Below, one piece after another: positions 8,463 through 16,999 of a stretch of DNA of 35,239 bases. The translations under genes and the position numbers were made by a program. The notes beneath the pieces were generated by a model that saw only the letters and a list, made by a program, of their open reading frames with translations, was not told the origin of the DNA and did no database searches. The stretch is taken from assembly GCA_026400395.1 (NCBI GenBank), contig JAPLPD010000133.1:1-35239 (forward strand). The letters are read 5' to 3'. This DNA comes from Alphaproteobacteria bacterium (GTDB lineage: Bacteria > Pseudomonadota > Alphaproteobacteria > Rhizobiales > Xanthobacteraceae). Numbering within the stretch: position 1 is the first letter of the stretch; each line of letters starts with the position of its first letter.

Positions 8463-8486
8463 GATCTGTTTCGCGGTTCGACCAGA

Positions 8487-9311
8487 TTATATGGGGGCTT
8501 GCACAGCATCGACAACCCGCGCGAACACCAGGAGGTCCACGCTCCGGGCGCCGGCCCGCAGCAGCGCCCGCGCGCAGGCATCCGAGGTGGCGCCGGATGT
8601 CAGCACATCGTCGATCAGAACGAGGCGGCGGCCCGCCACCTCGGCCTTGCATTCGGTCGGCACCCGGAAAGCGCCTTGCACGTTCTGGGCGCGCTCGGCC
8701 TGGGACAGTCCGACTTGCTGGGCGGTCGCCTTGACGCGCTTGAGGGCGGCGCCGGCAACGGCAACGCCGCTCTCCTCGGCGATGGTCTTGGCCAGTAAGG
8801 CGGACTGGTTGAACCGCCGCGCCCACAGCCGCCGCCAATGCAGCGGCACCGGAACAAGCACATCGGCCCCGGTCAGCAGTTCGCGCCCGGCGCGCGCCAT
8901 CCAGCGGCCCATCGTGGGAGCGAGGTCGAGGCGGTCGCCGTATTTCAGGGCGTGCACCAGGGCGCGCGCGATGTCGTCGTAGCGCACGGCGGCCCGCGCG
9001 CGGTGGTAGGCGGGCGGATCGGTGATCGCCTGCAGCGATAGAACGCCGGGGCCGGGATCGTACGCGAACGGGATGCCAAGGCGCTCGCAATAGGGCGGGG
9101 CGATCAGCGAGAGCTTCGACCAGCACGGCGCACAGAGCCCGTTGCCGCCGACCGGCTCCCGGCAGGCCGGGCAGAGCGTTGGCAGCGCGACGTCGAGCGC
9201 GCGGCGGAACACCGCGCGGAACGGCGCTGCGACGCGGGCCAGCCGCGCGGCGTTTACGCTCTTGGCAATCGCTTCTTGCATTGGAGTTGAGGCTATCGCT
9301 GTTATTGCCAT
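8487..9311 (-). CDS. ComF family phosphoribosyltransferase-like protein
   Basis: 274 residues. An N-terminal zinc-finger-like region has C47-C50 (CPAC) and C60-C63 (CAPC). The C-terminal part is a type I phosphoribosyltransferase fold with the PRPP loop VLIDDVLTSGATSDAC near 230-245. KYGDRLDLA and RFNQSALLA are typical ComF blocks. In transformable bacteria ComF aids DNA uptake or processing in the cytoplasm; in most Proteobacteria the role is untested. The true start may be the internal Met at residue 11 (9281); nothing decisive is seen upstream of either. It heads the run towards grxC. Confidence 0.9.
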   Translation of the reverse strand: MAITAIASTPMQEAIAKSVNAARLARVAAPFRAVFRRALDVALPTLCPACREPVGGNGLCAPCWSKLSLIAPPYCERLGIPFAYDPGPGVLSLQAITDPPAYHRARAAVRYDDIARALVHALKYGDRLDLAPTMGRWMARAGRELLTGADVLVPVPLHWRRLWARRFNQSALLAKTIAEESGVAVAGAALKRVKATAQQVGLSQAERAQNVQGAFRVPTECKAEVAGRRLVLIDDVLTSGATSDACARALLRAGARSVDLLVFARVVDAVQAPI

Positions 9312-9363
9312 GCCTCAACAGCGGCCGTGCTTGGTTAACGCCGCCAGCGTCAAGTGAACCGTC

Positions 9364-10185
9364 ATGCCGGGGTGGGAATCGCTTTCGAACGTTGCGGCCG
9401 TGCAGGGTGGGTTCGCCCTCGCCGGCCTGTTGCTTGCGCTGTTGCTCACGGCGCTTGCCGCCTTCGCCGCCTATCAACTTCGGGGCGGCGCCTGGCCGGA
9501 ATGGCTCGACATCGGCGAATATCAGTTGCGCAGCCGGTTCCTGTCCATCGGCATCGCCGTTGTGCTGGGCCTGCTGCTGGTGTCGGAGGTGGTGGCCTAC
9601 AGTTACGTGCGCCGGCTGGGTGCGCTGACGGTTGCCGCGGAGCAGGACAGCGCCGATCGGATCAAGCGGCTCACCGCCGAAGCAAAGCCGCGCACGGCGC
9701 TGGATGGGCAGAGCCGCTACCTGAAGGAAAACTCCGAGCTGCGGCAGAAGCTCATCGGTACCGAAAACAAGCTTGCTTCGCTGGAGCGGACCCAGACGCA
9801 AAAGCACCTGTCGCCGGATCAGCAGCGCTTTCTGATCGAGGCGCTGCGGCCGTTCCCTGGCCAGAAGATTTCGATCGCCTCGATCCGCGGCGACGACGAG
9901 GGGCTGCTGCTGGTGCAGGAGTTTGTTTCGGTGTTCGAGGCCGCCGGCTGGGATCACCACGGCGAAGACGGCATCACCACCCAGGACTGGCCGCGCGATC
10001 CGATCGGCATCGAGGTCGTCCTGAACGAGGACGACGCGCGCGCCGACCGCATTCCGCCGGGCGTCGCCGGGCTGATCAACGTCGTCCGCAAGCTTGGACT
10101 CGTCTACGACAGCACCGTTTACATGGACAACGAAGTGCCGGCCGGCCAGGCGCTGCTCAAGGTCGGCAAGAAGCTGCGGAAATGA
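9364..10185 (+). CDS. Conserved membrane protein with coiled coil, unknown function
   Basis: 273 residues with no family I can name. Two strongly hydrophobic segments (about 17-37 and 61-80) flank a short loop containing EWLDIGEYQLRSR. A charged helix likely to form a coiled coil follows at about 90-150 (repeating K/R/E and L, for example SRYLKENSELRQKL). The C-terminal 110 residues form a soluble alpha/beta-looking domain beginning FLIEALRPFPGQKISI. That layout, a two-helix anchor with a coiled-coil stalk and a small globular domain, suggests a sensor or scaffold, but this is only a guess. It is transcribed divergently from ComF and lies 50 bases ahead of the next methyltransferase gene. Confidence 0.75.
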   Translation: MPGWESLSNVAAVQGGFALAGLLLALLLTALAAFAAYQLRGGAWPEWLDIGEYQLRSRFLSIGIAVVLGLLLVSEVVAYSYVRRLGALTVAAEQDSADRIKRLTAEAKPRTALDGQSRYLKENSELRQKLIGTENKLASLERTQTQKHLSPDQQRFLIEALRPFPGQKISIASIRGDDEGLLLVQEFVSVFEAAGWDHHGEDGITTQDWPRDPIGIEVVLNEDDARADRIPPGVAGLINVVRKLGLVYDSTVYMDNEVPAGQALLKVGKKLRK

Positions 10186-10235
10186 ATCGCGGCTAAGCCC
10201 TCCCGCCGGGCCGCCGCTGCTCCTACAATAGTCCG

Positions 10236-11126
10236 ATGCCGCATCCGGTGATCTTCGACCGCAAGCTCCTGCGCGCGCGCCGTGCGCGGGCGGGCGGCCG
10301 CGATCCGGCGACCTTTCTGATCGAACGTGCCGCCGACGATCTCGCCGGTCGGCTGTCGGCGATCCTGCGTAAATTCGACATCGCGGCCGATCTCGGCACA
10401 CCGACCGATGCGGTTCGGGTGGCGCTGGCGGGCAGCGTCGGCGCCATCGTGGCCGTCGATCCGGTGGTGGCGCATCTGAAGGGCGCGCGTCTGGCCGTGG
10501 CCGCCGATGAGGAGGCTTTGCCGTTCCGCGACGGCTCGCTCGATCTGGTGGTGTCGGCGCTGGCGCTGCAATTCGTCAACGACCTGCCCGGCACGCTCAT
10601 CCAGATTCGCCGCGCGCTCAGGCCGGACGGGCTCCTGCTTGCCGCGATGATCGGCGGCGACAGCCTGACGGAATTGCGCGAGGCATTCGCGCAGGCCGAG
10701 GCCGAGGTGGATGGCTGCGTGTCGCCGCGGGTCGCGCCGTTCGCCGATCTGCGCGATATCGGCGCGCTGCTGCAGCGCGCGGGCTTCGCGCTGCCGGTCA
10801 CCGACGTGGACCGGGTCACGGTGCGCTACGCCTCGCCGTTGGCGCTGATGCATGATCTTCGGAGCATGGGCGCGGCCAACGCGCTCACCGAACGCCGCCG
10901 TGCGCCGCTCCGCCGCGCCACCTTGCGCCGGTTGATAGAAATCTACGCGGAGCGGTTTTCCGATCCCGATGGGCGCGTCCGCGCCACCTTCGAGATCGTC
11001 TGGCTGTCCGGCTGGGCGCCGCACGAGAGCCAGCAGAAGCCGCTGGCTCCGGGCTCGGCCAAGACGCGGCTCGCCGACGCCTTGCGCACGCGCGAGATTC
11101 CGGCGGGCGAGAAGGCCGGCAACTAG
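10236..11126 (+). CDS. Methyltransferase-fold protein, NDUFAF5/BioC-like
   Basis: 296 residues. The N terminus VIFDRKLLRARRARA and the C-terminal block WLSGWAPHESQQKPLAPGSA are typical of alphaproteobacterial relatives of the mitochondrial complex I assembly factor NDUFAF5, which hydroxylates an arginine of the NDUFS7 subunit. The core is a class I SAM fold (DLVVSALALQFVNDLPG as the post-II/III region), but the usual glycine-rich motif I is replaced by ADLGTPTDAV, which is degenerate. It could act on NADH dehydrogenase or be a plain methyltransferase related to BioC; I favour the former on the tail motif. It converges with mutT, with nine bases between stop codons. Confidence 0.8.
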   Translation: MPHPVIFDRKLLRARRARAGGRDPATFLIERAADDLAGRLSAILRKFDIAADLGTPTDAVRVALAGSVGAIVAVDPVVAHLKGARLAVAADEEALPFRDGSLDLVVSALALQFVNDLPGTLIQIRRALRPDGLLLAAMIGGDSLTELREAFAQAEAEVDGCVSPRVAPFADLRDIGALLQRAGFALPVTDVDRVTVRYASPLALMHDLRSMGAANALTERRRAPLRRATLRRLIEIYAERFSDPDGRVRATFEIVWLSGWAPHESQQKPLAPGSAKTRLADALRTREIPAGEKAGN

Positions 11127-11135
11127 AGCTTTTCC

Positions 11136-11546
11136 CTAGTTCATCAGCAGGGCCGTCAGATGCGCGACCAGCGGTTCGTCCGCCGGCGGCATCGTGTAGT
11201 CGCGGAGCCGGTTCGGGCGAACCCAGGCGAGCCCCTGGCCCTCCTGGGCGGTGACAATCCCCTCCCAGCGCCGGCAGACGTAGAGCGGCATCAGGAGATG
11301 GAATTCGTCGTAGGCGTGGCTCGCGAAGGTCAGCGGCGCCAGACAAGGCTCCCGCACAACGATGCCGATTTCCTCCTTCAACTCGCGGATCAGCGTTTCC
11401 TCAGGCCGTTCGCCGGTTTCGATCTTGCCCCCCGGGAACTCCCACAGGCCGGCCATCGATTTTCCGGCTGGGCGCTCGGTGAGCAGCACGCGGCCGTCGG
11501 CATCGACAAGGGCGCAGGCGGCAACGAGTAGGAGTTTGATGCTCAC
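11136..11546 (-). CDS. mutT: 8-oxo-dGTP diphosphatase / Nudix hydrolase MutT
   Basis: 136 residues with a complete Nudix box running from GGKIETGERPEE through RELKEEIGI at about 39-62. The substrate-side segment GLWEFPGGK fits MutT, which hydrolyses 8-oxo-dGTP to the monophosphate and prevents A:T to C:G mutations. It starts at a GTG (MSIKLLLVAACALVD). It lies 51 bases downstream of argJ on the same strand and is probably part of the ppiC-argJ-mutT run, a neighbour set common in Hyphomicrobiales. Confidence 0.93.
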   Translation of the reverse strand: MSIKLLLVAACALVDADGRVLLTERPAGKSMAGLWEFPGGKIETGERPEETLIRELKEEIGIVVREPCLAPLTFASHAYDEFHLLMPLYVCRRWEGIVTAQEGQGLAWVRPNRLRDYTMPPADEPLVAHLTALLMN

Positions 11547-11597
11547 TGGCCCTGCCTCAAATCTGACAGCCCGGGGATTAGGTACTTGCGCAACGGC

Positions 11598-12857
11598 TCA
11601 GGAGCGATAGTCGCCGTTCATGGCGATGTATTCCTTGGTCAGATCGCAGGTCAGTACGCGGTCCGTGCCGCGGCCCATGCCAAGCGAAACCTTGAGCGCG
11701 ATGGTTTCGTTCTTCATCGCCTGCGACACCACGCCCTCGTCATAGCCGGGATCGCGCGCGCCCTTGTGCGCGACGCGAATGCCGTTGAACCAGATCGACA
11801 GCTTGTCGCGGTTGGCCGGCTCGCCGGCCTTGCCGACTGCCATCACCACGCGGCCCCAGTTGGCGTCTTCGCCGGCGATCGCGGTTTTCACCAGCGGCGA
11901 ATTGGCGATCGACATCGCGATTTTGCGCGCCGACGCCTTGGAGGTGGCGCCCTCGACCGTGATCTCGACGAGTTTGCGGGCGCCTTCGCCGTCGCGCGCC
12001 ACCTGCTCGGCGAGGTTCGCCAGCACGGTGTTGAGCGCCATGCGGAAGTGCTTGAGCCGCGGATCAGACGCCTTGGTGATCTTCGGCGCGTCGAGCGCGG
12101 CGCCGGTGGCGAACGCCAGCAGCGTATCGGAGGTCGAGGTGTCGCCGTCGATGGTGACGGCGTTGAAGGTGTCGGTGACGCCTTCGCTCAGCAGCGACTG
12201 CAGCGCGCGTGCGCCGATCGGCGCGTCGGTGAAGATGAACGACAGCATCGTCGCCATGTCCGGCGCGATCATGCCGGCGCCCTTGGCCATGCCATTGATG
12301 GTGACGGTGGACTTGCCGATCTTGGCCTTGGCGGTTGCGACCTTGAGGAAGGTGTCGGTGGTCATGATCGCCTTGGCGGCGTCGAGCCACGGCGACTCAT
12401 GGGCGGCGACCACCATGCTCTCCATGACGCCGTCGAAGACTTTGGCGTTGAGCGGTTCGCCGATCACGCCGGTCGAGGCCAGAAAGATGTCGGCGGGCCG
12501 GCAGCCGATGGCGCTCGCCGCGATCTTGGCGGTGAACTGGCAGGCTTGCCGTCCGGTCTTGCCGGTGAAGGCGTTGGCGTTGCCCGAGTTGACCACCAGC
12601 GCGCGCGCCGATGCTCCCCGAGATTTGCCGCGCTTGAGATTGGCGCGGCACCATTCCACCGGCGCGGATGGGCACTTCGATTTGGTGAACACGCCGGCCA
12701 CGGCGGTGCCGGGCGCCAGCAGGGCCAGCAGCACATCGGTGCGGTTGGCGTATTTGATGCCGGCGGCGGCGGTGGCAAGCTTCACACCGGCGACCGGCGG
12801 CATCTCGGGCACGGTCTTCGGGGCGAGGGGAGAGACGGAAACTGTCTTGTTGGCCAC
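11598..12857 (-). CDS. argJ: Bifunctional glutamate N-acetyltransferase / N-acetylglutamate synthase
   Basis: 419 residues from the chosen start. ArgJ moves the acetyl group from N-acetylornithine to glutamate, and usually also makes N-acetylglutamate from acetyl-CoA, in the cyclic arginine pathway. The precursor cleaves itself between Ala and Thr in [14 protein letters not shown]; the new N-terminal Thr (residue 203 here) is the nucleophile. STGVIGEPL and [10 protein letters not shown] are the oxyanion and substrate blocks. The start is chosen at GTG 12857 because GAGGA (12865-12869) precedes it by seven bases; the in-frame ATG at 12881 lies inside a 13-bp-arm palindrome and has no ribosome binding site. 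Both options leave the enzyme whole. Confidence 0.96.
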   Translation of the reverse strand: MANKTVSVSPLAPKTVPEMPPVAGVKLATAAAGIKYANRTDVLLALLAPGTAVAGVFTKSKCPSAPVEWCRANLKRGKSRGASARALVVNSGNANAFTGKTGRQACQFTAKIAASAIGCRPADIFLASTGVIGEPLNAKVFDGVMESMVVAAHESPWLDAAKAIMTTDTFLKVATAKAKIGKSTVTINGMAKGAGMIAPDMATMLSFIFTDAPIGARALQSLLSEGVTDTFNAVTIDGDTSTSDTLLAFATGAALDAPKITKASDPRLKHFRMALNTVLANLAEQVARDGEGARKLVEITVEGATSKASARKIAMSIANSPLVKTAIAGEDANWGRVVMAVGKAGEPANRDKLSIWFNGIRVAHKGARDPGYDEGVVSQAMKNETIALKVSLGMGRGTDRVLTCDLTKEYIAMNGDYRS

Positions 12858-12875
12858 GGGACCGTCCTCGGAGTT

Positions 12876-12907
12876 CGTCATGCCCGGGCTTGGTCCCGGG
12901 CATGACG
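12876..12907. repeat. Perfect palindrome, 13-bp arms, at the argJ 5' end
   Basis: CGTCATGCCCGGG (12876-12888) and its exact reverse complement (12895-12907) flank a six-base loop. The composition, with GTCATGCCCGGG ends, is that of the dispersed intergenic palindromes common in Bradyrhizobium and relatives. It lies between ppiC and argJ and could act as a hairpin in their shared transcript. Confidence 0.85.
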
Positions 12908-12953
12908 TTGATAGGCTAAAGTATATTGCGGAATGACGACGCGTTGCGCCGCG

Positions 12954-13820
12954 TTACTTCTTATCCATCCGCTCGATCTTGGCGCTGGCCTGAAGCTTTT
13001 GGATGTAGTCGGCCTGCGCCTTGCGCTGCACGTAGGTATCGATCTGATCCTTGACCTTGTCGAACTCCGGCACCGGCTTGGTGCGTTTGTCCTCGACCTT
13101 GATGATGTGCCAGCCGAACTGCGTCTTCACCGGATCGGAGAGCTGGCCCTTGTCGAGTTTGAACGCCACTTCGGCGAACTCCGGCACCATCTGTCCCTTG
13201 CCGAAATAGCCGAGATCGCCGCCTTCGGCGGCCGCGCCCGGGTCCTTCGACTTCTGCTTGGCGAGTTCGGCGAAGTCGGTGCCCTTCTTGATCTCGTCGA
13301 GGACGGCCTTGGCTTCTTCTTCGGTCGGCACCAGGATGTGGCGCGCGCGCACCTCCTGCTCGTCGCCCATCTGCTTGACGGCCTCTTCATAGACCTTCTT
13401 CATCGCCGCGTCGGTGAGCGCCGCCTTGCCCTCCTGCTGCAGCAGCGTCTCCATCAGCAGCTTGTTGCGGATGAAGGCGAGCCGGCCTTTGAATTCCTTC
13501 TGGTCGGCGACCTTCTTTCCCTCGGCCGCTTTGGCCGCCAGGATCACGTCGGAGAGGTACGAGACGAGATAGTCACGCCGGGCTTCGGCGGGCATCGCCT
13601 GGATCTGCGGATTTTGGCCGACGTCCTCCTCGGCCATCGCAAGGTCGCTTTCGCGGATTTCCGTGCCGTTGACCTTGGCAATCACCGGGTCGGCTTGGGC
13701 CAGGGCCGGAGCCGGCAGCACCGCCAGCATGGCCGCGGTGAGCAATCCGAACGCACTCGCGCGAAGGGCGGTCAGCCCCGACCGATCGGTCGCCGGGCGG
13801 GTGTCGAACTGGGCAGGCAT
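12954..13820 (-). CDS. Periplasmic peptidyl-prolyl isomerase (PpiC/parvulin type)
   Basis: 288 residues. A signal peptide occupies about the first 40 residues: a hydrophobic run LTALRASAFGLLTAAMLA followed by PAPALAQA, with likely cleavage after AQA. A SurA-like N-terminal helical segment follows, then a parvulin domain (RARHILVPTEEEAKAV through FGWHIIKVEDKR) that isomerises Xaa-Pro bonds of secreted proteins in the periplasm. The start at 13820 has AAGGA five bases upstream; the frame stays open further upstream but without signal-peptide logic. It is divergent from secA, a sensible pairing of an export motor with a periplasmic folding factor, and precedes argJ. Confidence 0.92.
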   Translation of the reverse strand: MPAQFDTRPATDRSGLTALRASAFGLLTAAMLAVLPAPALAQADPVIAKVNGTEIRESDLAMAEEDVGQNPQIQAMPAEARRDYLVSYLSDVILAAKAAEGKKVADQKEFKGRLAFIRNKLLMETLLQQEGKAALTDAAMKKVYEEAVKQMGDEQEVRARHILVPTEEEAKAVLDEIKKGTDFAELAKQKSKDPGAAAEGGDLGYFGKGQMVPEFAEVAFKLDKGQLSDPVKTQFGWHIIKVEDKRTKPVPEFDKVKDQIDTYVQRKAQADYIQKLQASAKIERMDKK

Positions 13821-14127
13821 GGGTGTCCTTGTGGGGTTGCGCCGCGAACCCGGCGGAGGGGCGGCGACTTGTCGCGCAATCGCTCCGCCTTGGCAACGAG
13901 AGAATGAACCGGCGAATTGACGACGCCGTGATCGCAAAACGGCGGAATATAGGACGCCGGACCCCCAGAACGCCGCTAATTGACAAGGCTCTGACCCCCT
14001 CCTATGTGTCGATTGCCGCGCGGCCCTGCTCGATGCTCGCTATCCCATTGCAATCGCCCGAGAAGTACCGCATTTCCCCATGCACGGCCGCACCGGCGGC
14101 TGGCCACAGGCTAGGAACTGGACCGCA
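13821..14127. other. Divergent intergenic region between ppiC and secA
   Basis: About 307 bases with no gene I can support. It must hold the promoters of both flanking genes. A candidate secA promoter is listed separately; I could not pick a convincing promoter for ppiC. Confidence 0.6.
13980..14008 (+). promoter_or_regulatory. Candidate sigma-70 promoter of secA
   Basis: TTGACA at 13980-13985 is a perfect -35 box; TATGTG at 14003-14008, 17 bases later, is a partial -10 (three of six). Transcription would start near 14015 and leave an untranslated leader of about 110 bases before secA. Confidence 0.45.
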
Positions 14128-16926
14128 ATGATCGGCGCTGTTGCACGCAAGCTTTTTGGCTCCGTCAACGACCGGCGCGTGCGCAAGTATCAGCCGCGGG
14201 TCGACGCCATTGCCGCGCTGGAACCGGAGCTGATCAAGCTCACCGACGACGAGCTTCGCGCGCGCACGGAAATGTTCAAGAAGGAACTGGCCGACGGCAA
14301 GACCCTCGACGACATTCTGGTGCCGGCGTTTGCCACCGTTCGCGAGGCGGCAAAGCGCGTCATCGGCCAGCGCCACTTCGACATGCAGATGATCGGCGGC
14401 ATGATCCTGCACGAAGGACAGATCGCCGAGATGAAGACCGGCGAGGGCAAAACACTGGTCGCCACCCTGCCGGTCTATCTCAATGCGCTCGCAGGCCGTG
14501 GCGTGCATGTCGTCACCGTCAACGATTATCTCGCCAGCCGCGATTCCGAGTGGATGGGGATGATCTACGGCTTCCTCGGCCTGAAGACCGGCGTGATCGT
14601 GCACGGCCTCGACGACGAGCAGCGCAAGGCAGCCTACGACTGCGACGTCACCTACGGCACCAACAACGAACTCGGCTTCGACTATCTGCGCGACAACATG
14701 AAGTACCGCATGGAGGACATGGTCCAGCGCGGGCACACCTTCGCCATCGTCGATGAAGTGGATTCGATCCTGATCGACGAAGCGCGCACGCCGCTGATCA
14801 TCTCCGGCCCGCTCGACGACCGCTCCGACTTCTACAACACCATCGACGCCTACATCCCGAAGCTCGACAAGGCCGATTACGACGTCGACGAAAAGCAGCG
14901 CACGGTTGCGCTGTCGGAAGTCGGCATGGAGAAGCTCGAGCGGCTGCTGACCGAAGCCGATCTGCTCAAGGGCGAATCGCTGTACGATGTCGAGAACGTC
15001 TCCACCGTTCATCACGTCAACCAGGCGCTGCGCGCTCACAAGCTTTTCCAGCGCGACAAGGATTACATCGTGCGCAACGGCGAGGTCGTCATCATCGACG
15101 AGTTCACCGGCCGCATGATGCCCGGCCGCCGCTATTCCGAGGGGCTGCATCAGGCGCTCGAGGCGAAAGAGCATCAGCCGATCCAGCCGGAAAATCAGAC
15201 GCTCGCCTCGATCACTTTCCAGAACTACTTCCGCATGTACGGCAAGCTGGGCGGCATGACCGGCACGGCGCTGACCGAAGCCGACGAGTTCATGGACATC
15301 TACAATCTCGACGTCGTCGAAGTGCCGACCAACCTGCCGATGGTTCGCGACGACCAGGACGATGAGGTCTATCGCACCAACGCGGAGAAATACCGAGCTA
15401 TCATCGCGCTGCTGGAGGACTGCAAGGTCCGCGGCCAGCCGGTGCTGGTCGGCACCACCTCGATCGAGAAGTCCGAAAGCCTCGCCGAGATGCTGCGTCA
15501 GGCCGGCTGGGAGCAGCACGACTTCACCGACCCGAATGCGTTCGCAGCGCTTTACAGCGGTGACGAGGGCGCCAAGACGGCCAAGGTGTTCGCCATCCTC
15601 AACGCGCGCTACCACGAGCAGGAGGCCTACATCGTCTCCCAGGCCGGCGTCCCGGGCGCGATCACCATCGCGACCAACATGGCCGGCCGCGGCACCGACA
15701 TTCAGCTCGGCGGCAACGCCGATATGCGGGTCCGCCAGGAGTTGAAGGACGTGCCGGCCGGCGAGCCGCGCGACGCCGCCGTGGCCGAGATCAAGTCGCA
15801 GGTGACGCGGCTCAAGGAGACGGCCCTGAAGGCCGGCGGGCTGTTCGTGCTCGGCACCGAACGCCACGAGAGCCGCCGCATCGACAACCAGCTTCGGGGC
15901 CGCTCCGGCCGTCAGGGTGATCCGGGCCGCTCGAAATTCTTCCTTTCGCTCGAAGACGACCTGATGCGCATCTTCGGCTCTGACAAGCTCGACGGCATGC
16001 TGACCAAGCTCGGCCTCAAGGAGAACGAGGCGATCGTCCATCCCTGGATCAACAAGGCGCTCGAGAAGGCGCAGCAGAAGGTCGAGGCGCGCAACTTCGA
16101 CATCCGCAAGAATATTCTGAAGTACGACAACGTGATGAACGACCAGCGCAAGGTCATCTTCGATCAGCGCCTCGAATGGATGTCCGACGCCGTCACCGCA
16201 GAGGTGGTCGCGGACATGCGCCACGATGTGGTCGAGGATCTGGTTGCCAAGCACATCCCGGAGAACGCCTATCCCGAGCAGTGGGATGTCGTCGGACTTG
16301 ATAAGGCGGTGCGAGAGATCCTCACTCTCGATCTGCCGATTGTTGCGTGGGCCAAGGAAGAGGGCATCGCCGACGAGGAGGTGCGCGAGCGTATCAATCG
16401 CCGGGCCGACGAATGGATGGCCGGCAAGGTCGCCCAGTGGGGCCCGGAGGTGATGCGCTATGTCGAGAAGTCGGTGCTGCTGCAGACGCTCGACCATCTA
16501 TGGCGGGAGCATCTCGTTATGCTGGAGCATCTGCGCCAGGTGATCGGGCTGCGCGGCTACGGCCAGCGCGATCCGCTCAACGAATACAAGGCCGAGGCGT
16601 TCACGCTGTTCGAGACCATGGGCGAAAGCCTGCGCGAAGGCGTGACCGCTCAGCTCATGCGGGTCGAGGTCGTGCAGCAGCAACCGGAGGCGCCGCCGAC
16701 GCTGCCGCCGATGCAGGCTTCGCATCTCGATCCGTCCACCGGCGAGGACGAACTGGCCCTGGCGGCGGCGGGTGCGCAGACTTTGGCTCAGGCCGGCATC
16801 ACGCCGAAGCCCGCGGCCGAGCGTAACCCGAAGGATCCATCGAGCTGGGGCAAGGTTGGCCGGAACGAGGAATGCCCGTGCGGGTCAGGCAAGAAGTTCA
16901 AGCACTGCCACGGGCGGTTTGGTTAA
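14128..16926 (+). CDS. secA: Preprotein translocase ATPase SecA
   Basis: 932 residues, full length. SecA is the ATP-driven motor that pushes unfolded preproteins through the SecYEG channel. Motifs in order: Walker A MKTGEGKT at 102-109, the DEAD-box [16 protein letters not shown] near 208-223, the preprotein cross-linking domain, a second helicase core with [13 protein letters not shown], and [23 protein letters not shown]. The C terminus has the SEC-C zinc motif [12 protein letters not shown], which binds zinc, SecB and phospholipid. The start at 14128 ([12 protein letters not shown]) is the family start; an upstream in-frame Met at 14080 adds 16 residues without homology. It ends at a strong terminator. 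Confidence 0.98.
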   Translation: MIGAVARKLFGSVNDRRVRKYQPRVDAIAALEPELIKLTDDELRARTEMFKKELADGKTLDDILVPAFATVREAAKRVIGQRHFDMQMIGGMILHEGQIAEMKTGEGKTLVATLPVYLNALAGRGVHVVTVNDYLASRDSEWMGMIYGFLGLKTGVIVHGLDDEQRKAAYDCDVTYGTNNELGFDYLRDNMKYRMEDMVQRGHTFAIVDEVDSILIDEARTPLIISGPLDDRSDFYNTIDAYIPKLDKADYDVDEKQRTVALSEVGMEKLERLLTEADLLKGESLYDVENVSTVHHVNQALRAHKLFQRDKDYIVRNGEVVIIDEFTGRMMPGRRYSEGLHQALEAKEHQPIQPENQTLASITFQNYFRMYGKLGGMTGTALTEADEFMDIYNLDVVEVPTNLPMVRDDQDDEVYRTNAEKYRAIIALLEDCKVRGQPVLVGTTSIEKSESLAEMLRQAGWEQHDFTDPNAFAALYSGDEGAKTAKVFAILNARYHEQEAYIVSQAGVPGAITIATNMAGRGTDIQLGGNADMRVRQELKDVPAGEPRDAAVAEIKSQVTRLKETALKAGGLFVLGTERHESRRIDNQLRGRSGRQGDPGRSKFFLSLEDDLMRIFGSDKLDGMLTKLGLKENEAIVHPWINKALEKAQQKVEARNFDIRKNILKYDNVMNDQRKVIFDQRLEWMSDAVTAEVVADMRHDVVEDLVAKHIPENAYPEQWDVVGLDKAVREILTLDLPIVAWAKEEGIADEEVRERINRRADEWMAGKVAQWGPEVMRYVEKSVLLQTLDHLWREHLVMLEHLRQVIGLRGYGQRDPLNEYKAEAFTLFETMGESLREGVTAQLMRVEVVQQQPEAPPTLPPMQASHLDPSTGEDELALAAAGAQTLAQAGITPKPAAERNPKDPSSWGKVGRNEECPCGSGKKFKHCHGRFG

Positions 16927-16946
16927 GCCGAGGCACAGGCCGAAAT

Positions 16947-16981
16947 CAAAACGCCGGGCCCTGGGCCCGGCGTTTTTTTTA
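16947..16981. terminator. Rho-independent terminator after secA, likely bidirectional
   Basis: ACGCCGGGC and its complement GCCCGGCGT (16951-16973 overall) form a GC-rich hairpin, followed on the plus strand by eight T residues (16973-16980). On the minus strand the hairpin is followed by a TTTTGAT run, so it can also end the transcript of the L,D-transpeptidase gene that stops at 17000. Confidence 0.88.
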
Positions 16982-16999
16982 TTTGACGCGGCGATCGTC

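Noticed and set aside
8197-10401. Upstream extension of the carbon-nitrogen hydrolase frame to over 1000 codons
   Set aside because: It crosses grxC, ComF and a plus-strand gene; family homology begins at 8196, where an ATGA overlap also fixes the start.
11586-12905. Open frame antisense to argJ, and similar long frames opposite lysC (1034-2314), cobT (31555-33267) and the hydroxylase (28090-29727)
   Set aside because: All mirror well-supported genes, show the codon-shadow composition of GC-rich DNA and lack homology.
14002-16497. Open frame of over 800 codons antisense to secA
   Set aside because: It lies opposite a gene with full SecA homology, its composition is repetitive and Arg/His/Asp-rich, and it has no recognisable domain; long antisense frames are expected at this GC content.
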